A stretch of DNA of 64,000 nt from VAZQ01 sp046733355 (GTDB lineage Bacteria; Pseudomonadota; Alphaproteobacteria; Rhizobiales; Xanthobacteraceae). The translations under genes and the position numbers were made by a program. Shown here piece after piece: positions 56,470 through 64,000 of this stretch; within the stretch, counting starts at the first letter, position 1; every line of letters begins with the position of its first letter. The stretch is taken from the NCBI GenBank assembly GCA_046733355.1, contig JBKPOZ010000126.1, positions 1 through 64,000 on the forward strand. The letters run 5' to 3'. The notes under the pieces are model-generated. The model worked only from the letters and a program-made list of their open reading frames with translations, was not told the DNA's origin and made no database searches.

Positions 56470-57180
56470 TTACGGATAGGTTTTCGGCAGATGCGATGCA
56501 ACGCGCATCCGCACCAGCTCATAGCACTCGCAGGAGGCGTCGATCAGGCCCGGTCGATTGACGATGGTCACTTGTCCCCGTTTGCGGCGAATCAGGCCCT
56601 TCCGCTCCAGCTGCCCCACGGCGTTCGTAATCGATGGACGCTGCACGCCCAACATTTCGGCGAGCAGGTTTTGCGTGAGCGGGAGCGCATCGCTGTCGCT
56701 GCGATCGCGCATCATCAATAGCCAGCGGGCAAGCCGGTTCGAGAGCCCGTGCGCGCCATTGCACGCACAGGAAACAAGCACCTGCTCGAGGAATGCTTCC
56801 AGATAGGAAAGCATCAGGCTGCGGAATGCAGGAAACGCGTTCACCGCCCGGACGAAGTCTGCGCGCGGCATCCTGGTCGCGCTGCCGGGAACCTGAACGA
56901 GAAAGCGCGCGGACGTGCTCTTCGCGCCGAGAACCGCCTGTATACCGGTGCATCCTTCCCGGCCGATTGTCGCCATTTCGATCATGCTGCCATTCGCATA
57001 GACAGCCAGTACCGAGATCACGCCTCTGTCGGGGAAGAAAATGTGCGCGAGCGCGCTGTCGGCATCGAGAAGCACCTGCTCGCGGCGGCAGCGTATCTGC
57101 TCGAGATCCGGCGCGAGCCGCTTGAGGTCGCGCGCCGGGAGCGCCAGCAGCAAACGGTTGCGAGGCCACTGTCCATCCAT
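56470..57180 (-). CDS. Crp/Fnr-family transcriptional regulator
   Basis: A 236-residue protein with an N-terminal cyclic-nucleotide-binding-like beta-barrel (VLLDADSALAHIFFPDRGVISVLAVYANGSMIEMATIGREG), a long dimerisation helix and a C-terminal winged helix (LTQNLLAEMLGVQRPSITNAVGQLERKGLIRRKRGQVTIVNRPGL). It has no FNR-type cysteine cluster at the N-terminus. Members of this rhizobial subgroup are common and mostly uncharacterised. It lies next to a PAS kinase but is separated by a repeat, so co-regulation is unproven. Confidence 0.9.
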   Translation of the reverse strand: MDGQWPRNRLLLALPARDLKRLAPDLEQIRCRREQVLLDADSALAHIFFPDRGVISVLAVYANGSMIEMATIGREGCTGIQAVLGAKSTSARFLVQVPGSATRMPRADFVRAVNAFPAFRSLMLSYLEAFLEQVLVSCACNGAHGLSNRLARWLLMMRDRSDSDALPLTQNLLAEMLGVQRPSITNAVGQLERKGLIRRKRGQVTIVNRPGLIDASCECYELVRMRVASHLPKTYP

Positions 57181-57332
57181 GCCGCACGCTCTGCGCGATA
57201 CGCGTCGGGAAAGCTAGGCTGTCGCGAGAAGGGTGTCGGTCATATACCGTACCAACCGCCCCCGAATCGGGATGGGAGCAAGGGGTCCCGGCTGGCACAC
57301 GTGATCCAGGCGGAATCTATCAAGCATCCACT

Positions 57333-57396
57333 CGTCTCCGCCAAAGCGGCGACCCGGTTCCCTTCTTCTGGATTCCCGGTTGCGGTGAATGAGCGG
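57333..57396. repeat. Palindromic repeat, family B (degenerate)
   Basis: CGTCTCCGCCAAAGCGGCGACCC ... GGATTCCCGGTTGCGGTGAATGAGCGG resembles the copy at 2949-3004 with several mismatches. It fills the gap between the Crp gene and the PAS-kinase stop; nothing else is seen in 57181-57414. Confidence 0.65.
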
Positions 57397-57414
57397 ATCA
57401 AGAGCCACCCTGCT

Positions 57415-59823
57415 CTAGGGTCGCTCGGTTTTTGGCCGCCGCCGCGAATCGCGCAAATGCACGAGATTCTTCGGCGCCGGCTGCGCGCGCGCGATCGCGC
57501 TCGCCACCGCCCGGCTCAGCTCTGCAAGCTGAAAAGGCTTGCGCAGCACGACGAACTCGGCAGCGGCCGAGGCTGCCGCCTGGCTGTAGCCGCTTACGAG
57601 GAGCACCGGAAGCGCGGGACGGCTCTTGCGAACGGCGCCTGCGAGGGCAAGACCGTCCATGGGGCCGGCCATCAGGATGTCGCTGACGACGAGATCGAAA
57701 TTGCCGCGCTCGAGGCTCTGCAGGGCTGTCACCGCATTGCGTTCGGCATGTACGCGGTAACCCAGCTGCGCAAGCATCGCCAGGGTCACTTCCGCCACTT
57801 CCGGATTGTCCTCGACGAGCAGCGCCAATCCGCCCGGCGAGGCATCGATCGCTGTACTTGCGCCCGGCGAGGCATCGATTGCCGTACTTGCCTCGTGACT
57901 CTGCGGCTGCGCTACTGCCCGTGGCAGGTAGAGCTTGATTGTGGTCCCTTTCCCAAGGTCGCTGCTTACCGTCACGGTTCCTCCGCTCTGATGCGCGAAG
58001 CCGTACACCTGCGAGAGTCCCAGTCCCGTTCCCCTGCTCGGCTCCTTGGTGGTGAAGAACGGCTCGCATACCCGCGGCAGGATGTCGGCCGGAATCCCGC
58101 AGCCGGTGTCGGCGATTGCGAGTTCCACGAAGTCTCCCTCGAGATCGCCTGGCGCATGCTGGCCGCTTAGCCGGACGTTCTCGCCATTGATGGCGATCAG
58201 GCCGCCTTGCGGCATGGCGTCGCGTGCATTGAGCGCGACATTCATCAGCGCGAGCTCGAGCTCGTTGACGTCCACCTGCACCGGCCAGATCTCGGGAAAA
58301 ATATTGACGGCGATGGTCGTTGCCGGTCCCAGCGAGCTCGCCATCATCTTGCTCAAGGCCTCGAGCCTTTCACGCAGATCGACAGCGGCTGGATTGAGCG
58401 TTTGCCGGCGCGAAAAGCTGAGCAATTGACGCGTCAGCGATTCTCCGCGCCTGGCGGCGAGCTCTATGGCTTCGGCTGCACGCATTGCCGCGGCATCATG
58501 CGCGACCACTTTCTTGATCATCGGGATATACCCGCCCACAATCATCAACAGATTGTTGAAATCGTGTGCCACACCCCCGGTAAGCTGCCCGAGCGCCTCC
58601 ATCTTTTGCGTGTGCGCGCGCTGGGCCTGTGATTCCTGCAGCGCCAGCTGCGCCTCGCGCCGATCGGTCATGTCGCGCGTGATCTTGGCGAAGCCGACGA
58701 GCGTGCCGTGTTCATCCCGGATCGGATTGATGACCGCATTGGCCCAGAACAGGCTTCCATCCTTGCGCACGCGCCAGCCTTCCGCCTCGTAGCCTCCCTG
58801 CTGCGCGGCCATGTAGAGAGCGCGCGCCGGCAAGCCTGCCGAGCGTTCGTGCTCGGTGTAAAAGCGCGAGAAGTGCTGCCCGATTATCTCGTCAGCGGTG
58901 TAGCCCTTGATGCGCTCGGCGCCCGGATTCCAGCTCGTCACCACCCCATTCGGGTCGAGCATGAAAAGCGCGTAATCGGTCACGCCGCGCACGAACAGCC
59001 GCAGCTGGCGCTCGCTTTGCTGCAACGCTTCCTGTGCGTTTCGCCGCTCGGTGATGTCGCGGGTGATCTTGGCGAATCCGAGGAGCTCGCCGCTTTCGGT
59101 GCGAACGGCGTCGATCACAACGGAAGCCCAGAAGCGGCTGCCGTCCTTGCGCACGCGCCAGCCCTCGTCCTCGTAGCGTCCCTCGCGTGCTGCCGTGTCG
59201 AGCGTGCGCACGGGAAGACCGGCGGCACGATCCTCCTTGGTGTAGAAGCGCGAGAAGTGCTGGCCGATCGCTTCCTCGGCGCTGTAGCCTTTCAGCCGCT
59301 CGCCGCCCGCGTTCCAGTTGGTGATGATGCCGCTCGGGTCGAGCATGTAGATGGCGTAATCGAGCACACCGTCGACCAACAGGCGGAAACGCCGCTCGCT
59401 TTCAAGCAGCGCCTCCTGGGCGGCAACGCGCTCGGTGATGTCGCGCGTGATCTCGGCAAAGCCGATGAGCGTGTCTGTCGAATCGGCGATCTTTTCAATG
59501 ACCGAGCTCGCGCGGAATCGCGTTCCCTCCTTGCGCAGCCGCAAGCCTTCTTGCTCGCAGCGTCCGGTCGATGTCGCCCGCTCCAGCATGCGCCCGGGAA
59601 GTCCCTCCGCGCGATGCTCGTCCGTGAAGAAGCGGGAGAAATGCTGCCCGATTATTTCGAAGGATCGATAGCCGGTAACTCTCTCGGCTCCGGGATTCCA
59701 GCTGACGATAAAGCCGTCCGGATCGAGCATGTAGATGGCGTAATCGGTGACTGCATCAATCAGCAGCCGGAGGCGCTCGGCATCGCTCAGCCCAGCTGCT
59801 TGTCCGGCCGTGCTCAACGGCAT
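57415..59823 (-). CDS. Three-PAS hybrid histidine kinase
   Basis: An 802-residue soluble kinase. Three PAS domains with nearly the same wording (DYAIYMLDPDG/PSG/PNG, GERxKGY, GQHFSRFYT, GFAKITRDITERR) occupy residues about 20-395. A HisKA domain follows with the His in GGVAHDFNNLLMIVGG (about 421), then the ATPase domain (LMNVALNARDAMP, DTGCGIP, GTGLGLSQVYGF) and a C-terminal receiver with Asp in VVSDILMAGPMDG (about 714). A 10-residue tandem duplication (STAIDASPG) sits in the linker before the receiver. ATG 59823 lacks a clear Shine-Dalgarno; GTG further upstream is possible. The signal is unknown. Confidence 0.92.
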   Translation of the reverse strand: MPLSTAGQAAGLSDAERLRLLIDAVTDYAIYMLDPDGFIVSWNPGAERVTGYRSFEIIGQHFSRFFTDEHRAEGLPGRMLERATSTGRCEQEGLRLRKEGTRFRASSVIEKIADSTDTLIGFAEITRDITERVAAQEALLESERRFRLLVDGVLDYAIYMLDPSGIITNWNAGGERLKGYSAEEAIGQHFSRFYTKEDRAAGLPVRTLDTAAREGRYEDEGWRVRKDGSRFWASVVIDAVRTESGELLGFAKITRDITERRNAQEALQQSERQLRLFVRGVTDYALFMLDPNGVVTSWNPGAERIKGYTADEIIGQHFSRFYTEHERSAGLPARALYMAAQQGGYEAEGWRVRKDGSLFWANAVINPIRDEHGTLVGFAKITRDMTDRREAQLALQESQAQRAHTQKMEALGQLTGGVAHDFNNLLMIVGGYIPMIKKVVAHDAAAMRAAEAIELAARRGESLTRQLLSFSRRQTLNPAAVDLRERLEALSKMMASSLGPATTIAVNIFPEIWPVQVDVNELELALMNVALNARDAMPQGGLIAINGENVRLSGQHAPGDLEGDFVELAIADTGCGIPADILPRVCEPFFTTKEPSRGTGLGLSQVYGFAHQSGGTVTVSSDLGKGTTIKLYLPRAVAQPQSHEASTAIDASPGASTAIDASPGGLALLVEDNPEVAEVTLAMLAQLGYRVHAERNAVTALQSLERGNFDLVVSDILMAGPMDGLALAGAVRKSRPALPVLLVSGYSQAAASAAAEFVVLRKPFQLAELSRAVASAIARAQPAPKNLVHLRDSRRRPKTERP
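57831..57890 (-). repeat. 30-bp tandem duplication in the PAS kinase gene
   Basis: Two consecutive 30-base units (57831-57860 and 57861-57890) differ at only two positions (CGATCGCTG / CGATTGCCG). They encode the repeated decapeptide STAIDASPG(A/G) in the linker between ATPase and receiver domains. The duplication is in frame. Confidence 0.9.
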
Positions 59824-59927
59824 GCTGGAAACTCGAGAATCAGAGGGCTTTCCTGGGGGTGCGCTGCGTTGTAATATTTGCGCGCTCACAATACGACCGC
59901 AATGCCAACCCCGCAACTGAGCTGCCA

Positions 59928-60266
59928 ATGCACATGAACGCGAGGGTGCGTTGCCACCCTCAGACCACGGTGCACTTGCGGGCTGTTCCTACTCGCTATC
60001 GCCTGAGCTCATCGGGGGGCGACGATGAGGGGCCGGCCGAGCTCCTGCCTTTTGGACCGACGCCAAGCGAGCGCGAGGACCTGCCCTATCGGGTCGAGTT
60101 GTGGGATCAGGCCAAAGCTGCTGTCGAGCAGGTGCTGGCGGTAACGATCAGCGGAAGCATCGGCTACGCCGCCTATTATGCTGCAACGCGGGAATTTCCG
60201 GAACGCTACATCACGTTGCGGCACAAGAACCGGATCGTTTCGCGCTGGAACGGGCCGGGTCACTGA
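59928..60266 (+). CDS. Hypothetical protein, paralog of 60321-60569
   Basis: A 112-residue protein divergent from the PAS kinase. The C-terminal half REDLPYRVELWDQAKAAVEQVLAVTISGSIGYAAYYAATREFPERYITLRHKNRIVSRW matches the next gene closely. ATG 59934, two codons later, is an equal alternative start. Similar short proteins (LPYRVELW ... RITLRRGARVI) are known only as hypothetical in Rhizobiales. Function unknown. Confidence 0.75.
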   Translation: MHMNARVRCHPQTTVHLRAVPTRYRLSSSGGDDEGPAELLPFGPTPSEREDLPYRVELWDQAKAAVEQVLAVTISGSIGYAAYYAATREFPERYITLRHKNRIVSRWNGPGH

Positions 60267-60320
60267 TCATTCCCGACTTATTCGCGACCGCCGCTCGCAA
60301 GGCGCTCGGGACAGGCTGCG

Positions 60321-60569
60321 ATGATCGAACGTGAGCCGCACAAGGCGAAGGTTACCCAGCTCGCAGCCGCGGCGGGCGATCGCGAGAGCCTGCCTTACCG
60401 CATCGAGCTTTGGTCTGACGGCGATCGCAAGTCGCTGGAGCGTGTTCTTGCGCGCGCGTTCAACGTCGCGCTTGCGCGCGCCATATTCAAGGCGGCGCAG
60501 ACCGAGCACCCCGGACGTCGCATCACCTTGCGGCGCGGTGTGCGCGTGATCGCGGATACTGCCGAATAG
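60321..60569 (+). CDS. Hypothetical protein, paralog of 59928-60266
   Basis: An 82-residue protein: ESLPYRIELWSDGDRKSLERVLARAFNVALARAIFKAAQTEHPGRRITLRRGVRVIADTAE. It aligns over its length with residues 55-112 of its neighbour, indicating tandem duplication and divergence. Predicted fold: a strand, a long helix and two strands. The gene starts 54 bases after its paralog. Not recognised functionally. Confidence 0.78.
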   Translation: MIEREPHKAKVTQLAAAAGDRESLPYRIELWSDGDRKSLERVLARAFNVALARAIFKAAQTEHPGRRITLRRGVRVIADTAE

Positions 60570-60731
60570 AGAACCGGTGTCTTCCGTCGCTTTTGCGCCG
60601 CCCGGACTCTTGACCTCCGGCGGGGCCGCACCATCTATGCGTCCGTGAGACGACACTAGCGACCTCTTTGTACGCAGACATCAGGCCATCGCCCATGGCG
60701 GGCGAGGTGCGTCTGCGCAAAGGAGGTCCAC

Positions 60732-61061
60732 ATGCATCGCGCTCATCTCCCCATTTTGCTGTTTGCCTCGCCGGCAGCGCAGGCGCTGCTCGGCCGCGAT
60801 GTCGCGGCCGTGGGCGTGCTCGCGCTCAAGGCCATTCTGCGCAACCGGAAAGGCATCGAGGTGGCGCATCAGCAGATCCGCTATCGCAAGCACGCGCTTG
60901 CGTTCTCCTCCCGCATCGGGCGCGACGGTGATGTCATTCTCGACCTCGATGTCGGGCTGCCGGATCTGGAAAAGCGGCTGGTGCTCGAGACGGAGCTGCG
61001 CCGGGCCGAGCGTCGGGTCGTCGACGAGCGCTGGAACGAGCGCCGGCGCAAGGGCCGCTGA
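60732..61061 (+). CDS. Hypothetical protein, 109 residues
   Basis: The start has a perfect AAAGGAGGT seven bases upstream. The protein begins MHRAHLPILLFASPAAQALLG and continues DVAAVGVLALKAILRNRKGIEVAHQQIRYRKHALAFSSRIGRDGDVILDLDVGLPDLEKRLVLE with a basic C-terminus ERRRKGR. No cysteines and no evident signal cleavage. Not recognised. Confidence 0.7.
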   Translation: MHRAHLPILLFASPAAQALLGRDVAAVGVLALKAILRNRKGIEVAHQQIRYRKHALAFSSRIGRDGDVILDLDVGLPDLEKRLVLETELRRAERRVVDERWNERRRKGR

Positions 61062-61063
61062 GC

Positions 61064-61150
61064 CCCCGTCATGGCGGGGCTCGTCCCGGGCATCCACGCC
61101 TTTATCGCGCGAAGAAAGACGTGAGTGCCCGGCACAAGGCCGGGCATGAC
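61064..61150. repeat. Palindromic repeat, family G
   Basis: CCCCGTCATGGCGGGG followed by CCCGGGCATCCACG and, near the end, GTGCCCGGCACAAGGCCGGGCATGAC. This is a pattern widespread between genes in alphaproteobacteria. It fills the gap to the convergent Bug-type gene. Confidence 0.72.
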
Positions 61151-61160
61151 CGCTCCGGGA

Positions 61161-62167
61161 TCAATCCATCGAGAGGTCGGTGGCGCGGATCGGCACCGCC
61201 CATTTGGCGATCTCGCTTTCCACGAATCGCTTCAGATATTCGGGCGAGCGGCGCTCTGGCCCGACAACGACGCCGCCCATCTCGCTGATCTTCTCGCGCA
61301 CTGAGCTTCGTTCCACCGCGGCCACGGCTGCATCATGGAGCTTGTGCACGATTGCGGCCGGCGTGCCTTTCGGTAGAAAAAATGCGTTCCAGATGTAGGC
61401 ATTGAAATCGGCCAATCCGTGCTCCTGGGCAGTGGCGAGAGATGGCAGCACCGCGCTGCGCGTCTTTGACAAAAGCGCAACGGCTTTCACCTGCCTGCCT
61501 TCGATCTGCGCAATCGCGGTGGAGATGATCGGGCATAGATAATCGAGGCGCCCTCCGATTACGTCCTGGATGGCCGAGGCGGCGGCCCGATAGGGCACAT
61601 GCGTGACGCTCACACCAATGGCCGAGTTGAGGAGCACGCAGCCCAAATGCGTTGCCGAGCCGGGCCCGCCCGATCCGAACTGCATCCTCGCCTCGTTTGT
61701 CCTGATGTAAGCGATGAATTGCTGGAGGGTGTCGAAGCCCAACCCATTGCGCACGATGAGCGCCATCGGCTGCTCTGTGAGAAGCGCGACGGGCTCGAAG
61801 TCGGCAAGCGCATTGTAGAGCGGGTGTTTGTAGAGCGTCTGATTGGCGGCAAAGGTGCCAGTGCCGCCGAGGACGAATTGATTCCGTCGGGGGCCGCCTT
61901 GGCGACCCGGCCCGTCCCGCTCATGCCGCCCGCGCCCCCGACGTTCTCGACGACCACTTGTTGGCCGAGAAGCTCCGAAAGGGCCGGACTTAACGCCAAA
62001 AGATCGTCGCTGCTGCCAGCCCCAAACGTCACCACAAGCGTGATCGGCCGCGTCGGCCATTCCTGCGCGGCTGCCGGCAGGATTGCCGATACCAGCACGG
62101 CAAACACTCGGGCTATCTGTTCGAGTTTACGGCCTATGTGCCGTAGCGCGGGAACCCTCGGCCTCAT
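61161..62167 (-). pseudogene. Bug/TTT-family binding protein, broken by a one-base frameshift
   Basis: The N-terminal frame (ATG 62167) has a signal and TRPITLVVTFGAGSSDDLLALSPALSELLGQQVVVENVGGAGGMSGTGRVAKAAPDG. The C-terminal frame continues NQFVLGGTGTFAANQTLYKHPLYN and runs to the stop at 61161 with RTNEARMQFGSGGPGSATHLG and VTHVPYRAAASAIQDVIGG. The break is at GACGGAATCAATTC (61878-61888 region). One additional base (GAC GGA TAT CAA, as in APDGYQ of relatives) restores a 335-residue Bug protein. Real decay or a sequence error cannot be told apart here. Confidence 0.85.
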
Positions 62168-62195
62168 CGGCCGCGCGGTCGTGCGGGTCGCATGA

Positions 62196-63487
62196 CTAGC
62201 CCGTCTGGGAGACGATGCGGATGCTTCCATCCATGTCGCGGCTCACGCGGTTTGCCTGGTTGAGCTTGGCGAATAACGCGCTGATCTCTTTCTGAACCGT
62301 CTCGATTTTTTCCACCTGGTCGAGCAGGGCGGATACGCGCTGCTCCAGACCGGATCGCGTCTCTGCGAGCTGCTGCACCCGCTCGGGCAGCGGAATTCCA
62401 CCGTCGCGCTCGACCGTCTCCAGGCTGCCGACGAGCTCTGCCCGCGTGTCCTGCAGGATGCGCAGGCGTGTGCGAACCCCGTTTTGCGCGTCGAGCACCG
62501 GTGCGAGGCGGGTCCTTATCGCGTCGAATTCCTTCTGCTGCTGGATCATTAGCTCGAATGCTTGCTCGATTTCCTCGCACCGCACTTTCAGCTCGGAAAT
62601 CCGCTCGGCGAGGCCTGATCTGCTTTCCGCCAGCTCCTTCACCCGATCAGCAAGGGGAATTCCACCGTCACGCTCGATCGCCTCCAGGCTGCCGACGAGC
62701 TCCGACCGCAACTCATGCAGGAGACGCAGGCGCTTGCGCACGCCGCTCTCCACATCGATGAGCGGCGCAAGACGTGTTTTTACCTCGGCGAATTCCTTCT
62801 CCTGCTGCAGGATTCCCTGCAACGACCCCTCAATCCCGTTGCACCGCGAATGCGCTTCGCGCGCGAATTCGAGGAAGTTGCGCACGCTCATGTCGAGCGT
62901 ATCGCCGCCCTTGTCCGCTTCCATGCCTGCCATGGCCTGCTCGGCTTCGACCTGAAACCTGTGCAGCTCGGCGAGCACGTTCTCAAGCGATGTTCGTTTG
63001 GCAATCACCGCGCCGAGCCTTTCCCGCAGCCGCTTCTGCTGCTCGCGCACCCGCTCGATCGTCGCAAGCAGATCGGCGGCTTCGTCGCGCTTCTGATGCT
63101 CATCGAGAGCCTCTTCGGCAGCGCTCAACCGCCGCTGCAGCTCGCCGATGCCGGCTTCCGGATCACTGTGCGTGAGATAGCTGACCGCATCCTCGTTGTC
63201 TTTTTGTGCCGTTGCCCTTCCGCAAGCTCTTCGCGGATTCGTCGCATCTGCGCCGATAGCGCCTCGCTCAGCTTGCGCTGTTGCAGCATTCGCTCGTGTC
63301 CCCATAGGGTTGCGAAGAGAAGGAGCAGAGGGGCGGCCAGGATAGCAAACCAGGCCGCCTGCTGCGGCAGCGGCTGCGCGAGCAGCAGGTGCAGGAGCGA
63401 TACCGATTGATGCTGCTGCAGGAAATAGAGCTGCGAGCCTACAGCGAGGATGAACAGGGCGACAGCCGCAATCGCGAGAGTGCGCAT
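62196..63487 (-). pseudogene. Membrane coiled-coil protein, split by a frameshift in an A-run
   Basis: The N-terminal frame (ATG 63487, GGAG upstream) has two helices, LAIAAVALFILAVGSQLYFL and FAILAAPLLLLFATLWG, then MRRIREELAEGQRHKK. The next frame goes on DNEDAVSYLTHSDPEAGIGELQRRL to the stop at 62196. The switch is at the five T residues 63201-63205 (A5 on the coding strand); six would give CAC AAA AAA GAC and a 430-residue protein. The rest is coiled coil with an internal duplication: VRKRLRLLHELRSELVGSLEAIERDGGIPLADRV and VRTRLRILQDTRAELVGSLETVERDGGIPLPERV. Architecture resembles a small KfrA/Smc-like or MCP-like scaffold; no signalling motif was recognised. Confidence 0.78.
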
Positions 63488-63643
63488 GGGATACTCCATG
63501 GAGAGGAGAGCGACTTTGCGCGCGAATGCGGGATTTTGCAAACTGCGGCAAGAACACCGGGGAAGGCGCCCATTCCGCGCTTTTCTGTCGCCGTTGCGCA
63601 ACATCGGCGGCTCTGTCGCGAGGACCCCGGCGCACATTGAGCG

Positions 63644-63968
63644 CTAGAGTTTCGTGTACTGCCGTTGAAATTCCTCGTCGAGAATTCGGTCCGCATCGGG
63701 CGGGAGCGTTTGCGCGCCGCACCGGTCACAGATGCCCATCTGAATCTCGACATTGCAGTGGACGTACCCTTTGTCGCTCCACTGCCTGAAACTTATCTTT
63801 CCGGGGGCGCCATCCTATTTGCCCTCGATGGCAGAATTCGCAGCGTGTCGGCTCCTCCTGGGCTGTCAACCACGTCTTCCCGAACTGTTTTGGCGCACCA
63901 TTGCATGGGGCATTTCGGAGAAGTGTGAGCTGGTTCACACAAGAGATGGGCCTGCCGGCTATGCGCAT
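63644..63968 (-). pseudogene. Possible split zinc-ribbon small protein
   Basis: Two overlapping frames carry complementary pieces. One (ATG 63968) holds EEPTRCEFCHRGQIGWRPRK. The other, ending at 63644, holds ISFRQWSDKGYVHCNVEIQMGICDRCGAQTLPPDADRILDEEFQRQYTKL. Joining them near the A-run at 63798-63800 by removing one base would give a protein with C-x2-C and C-x7-C-x2-C, a plausible zinc ribbon. Another reading joins an ATG at 63813 (MAPPER) to the second frame. The true gene structure is uncertain. Confidence 0.35.
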
Positions 63969-64000
63969 ATCCGGGAAGCGGATAAATTCCCGGCATGCCG

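Noticed and set aside
63665..63928. 87-codon plus-strand frame at the right end
   Set aside because: It lies opposite the zinc-ribbon-like frames and lacks a ribosome-binding site or similarity.

Overview
The window reads as chromosomal DNA of a free-living alphaproteobacterium of the Hyphomicrobiales (Rhizobiales), probably near the Bradyrhizobium/Nitrobacteraceae-Xanthobacteraceae group. This is inferred from high GC, separate ureA and ureB genes in an urtABCDE-ureDABCEFG order, an HWE-type kinase, several orphan Bug/TTT binding proteins and many short palindromic repeats. No tRNA, rRNA, CRISPR array, insertion sequence or phage gene was seen.

Nitrogen block (about 0-23 kb). A branched-chain-type ABC importer of unknown substrate (194-4413, minus strand) lies divergent from a 12-gene plus-strand operon: the urea transporter urtABCDE, urease ureDABCEFG, and a trailing fumarylacetoacetate-hydrolase-family gene. 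A near-perfect sigma54 promoter sits before urtA (4707-4722). On the minus strand, narK (nitrate/nitrite transporter), nirA (siroheme nitrite reductase), an Fe-S/FAD reductase and a shortened cysG-like gene form a second nitrogen operon. It has its own sigma54 promoter (23097-23112) and an upstream inverted repeat. Together they suggest NtrC-controlled scavenging of urea and nitrite.

Signalling block (23-31.6 kb). Two adjacent minus-strand kinases lie here: a REC-PAS-HWE-REC protein, and a 2103-residue hybrid kinase with 11 tandem 92-residue HAMP-type repeats and three receivers. The poly-HAMP architecture resembles fungal group III kinases.

Accessory metabolism (32-48 kb): an HNH nuclease, a serine esterase, AlkA, an epoxide-hydrolase-like enzyme, an AtuA pair, a nitrate/taurine-type ABC transporter, an L,D-transpeptidase, orphan Bug proteins, a kinase-ParB-like fusion, a glycosyltransferase pair, and two paralogous proteins with a possible GH114-like fold.

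Sugar operon (48.5-55 kb, minus strand): a BadF-type sugar kinase, an AgaS-type SIS protein, KbaZ/GatZ, an EamA transporter and an exported GH36-like alpha-galactosidase, with overlapping or abutting genes. It suggests catabolism of a galactose- or galactosamine-containing glycan.

Right end (55-64 kb): small hypothetical genes, a candidate intergenic sRNA with a clear terminator and a CtrA-type box, a Crp-family regulator, a three-PAS hybrid kinase, and several reading frames each broken by one base. At least three single-base frameshifts (46474, about 61881, 63201-63205) point either to recent decay or to indel errors in the assembly.

Palindromic repeats of at least six families lie between genes. 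Three copies enter coding sequence: at the start of urtB, in the N-terminus of ureF and at the stop of the EamA gene.
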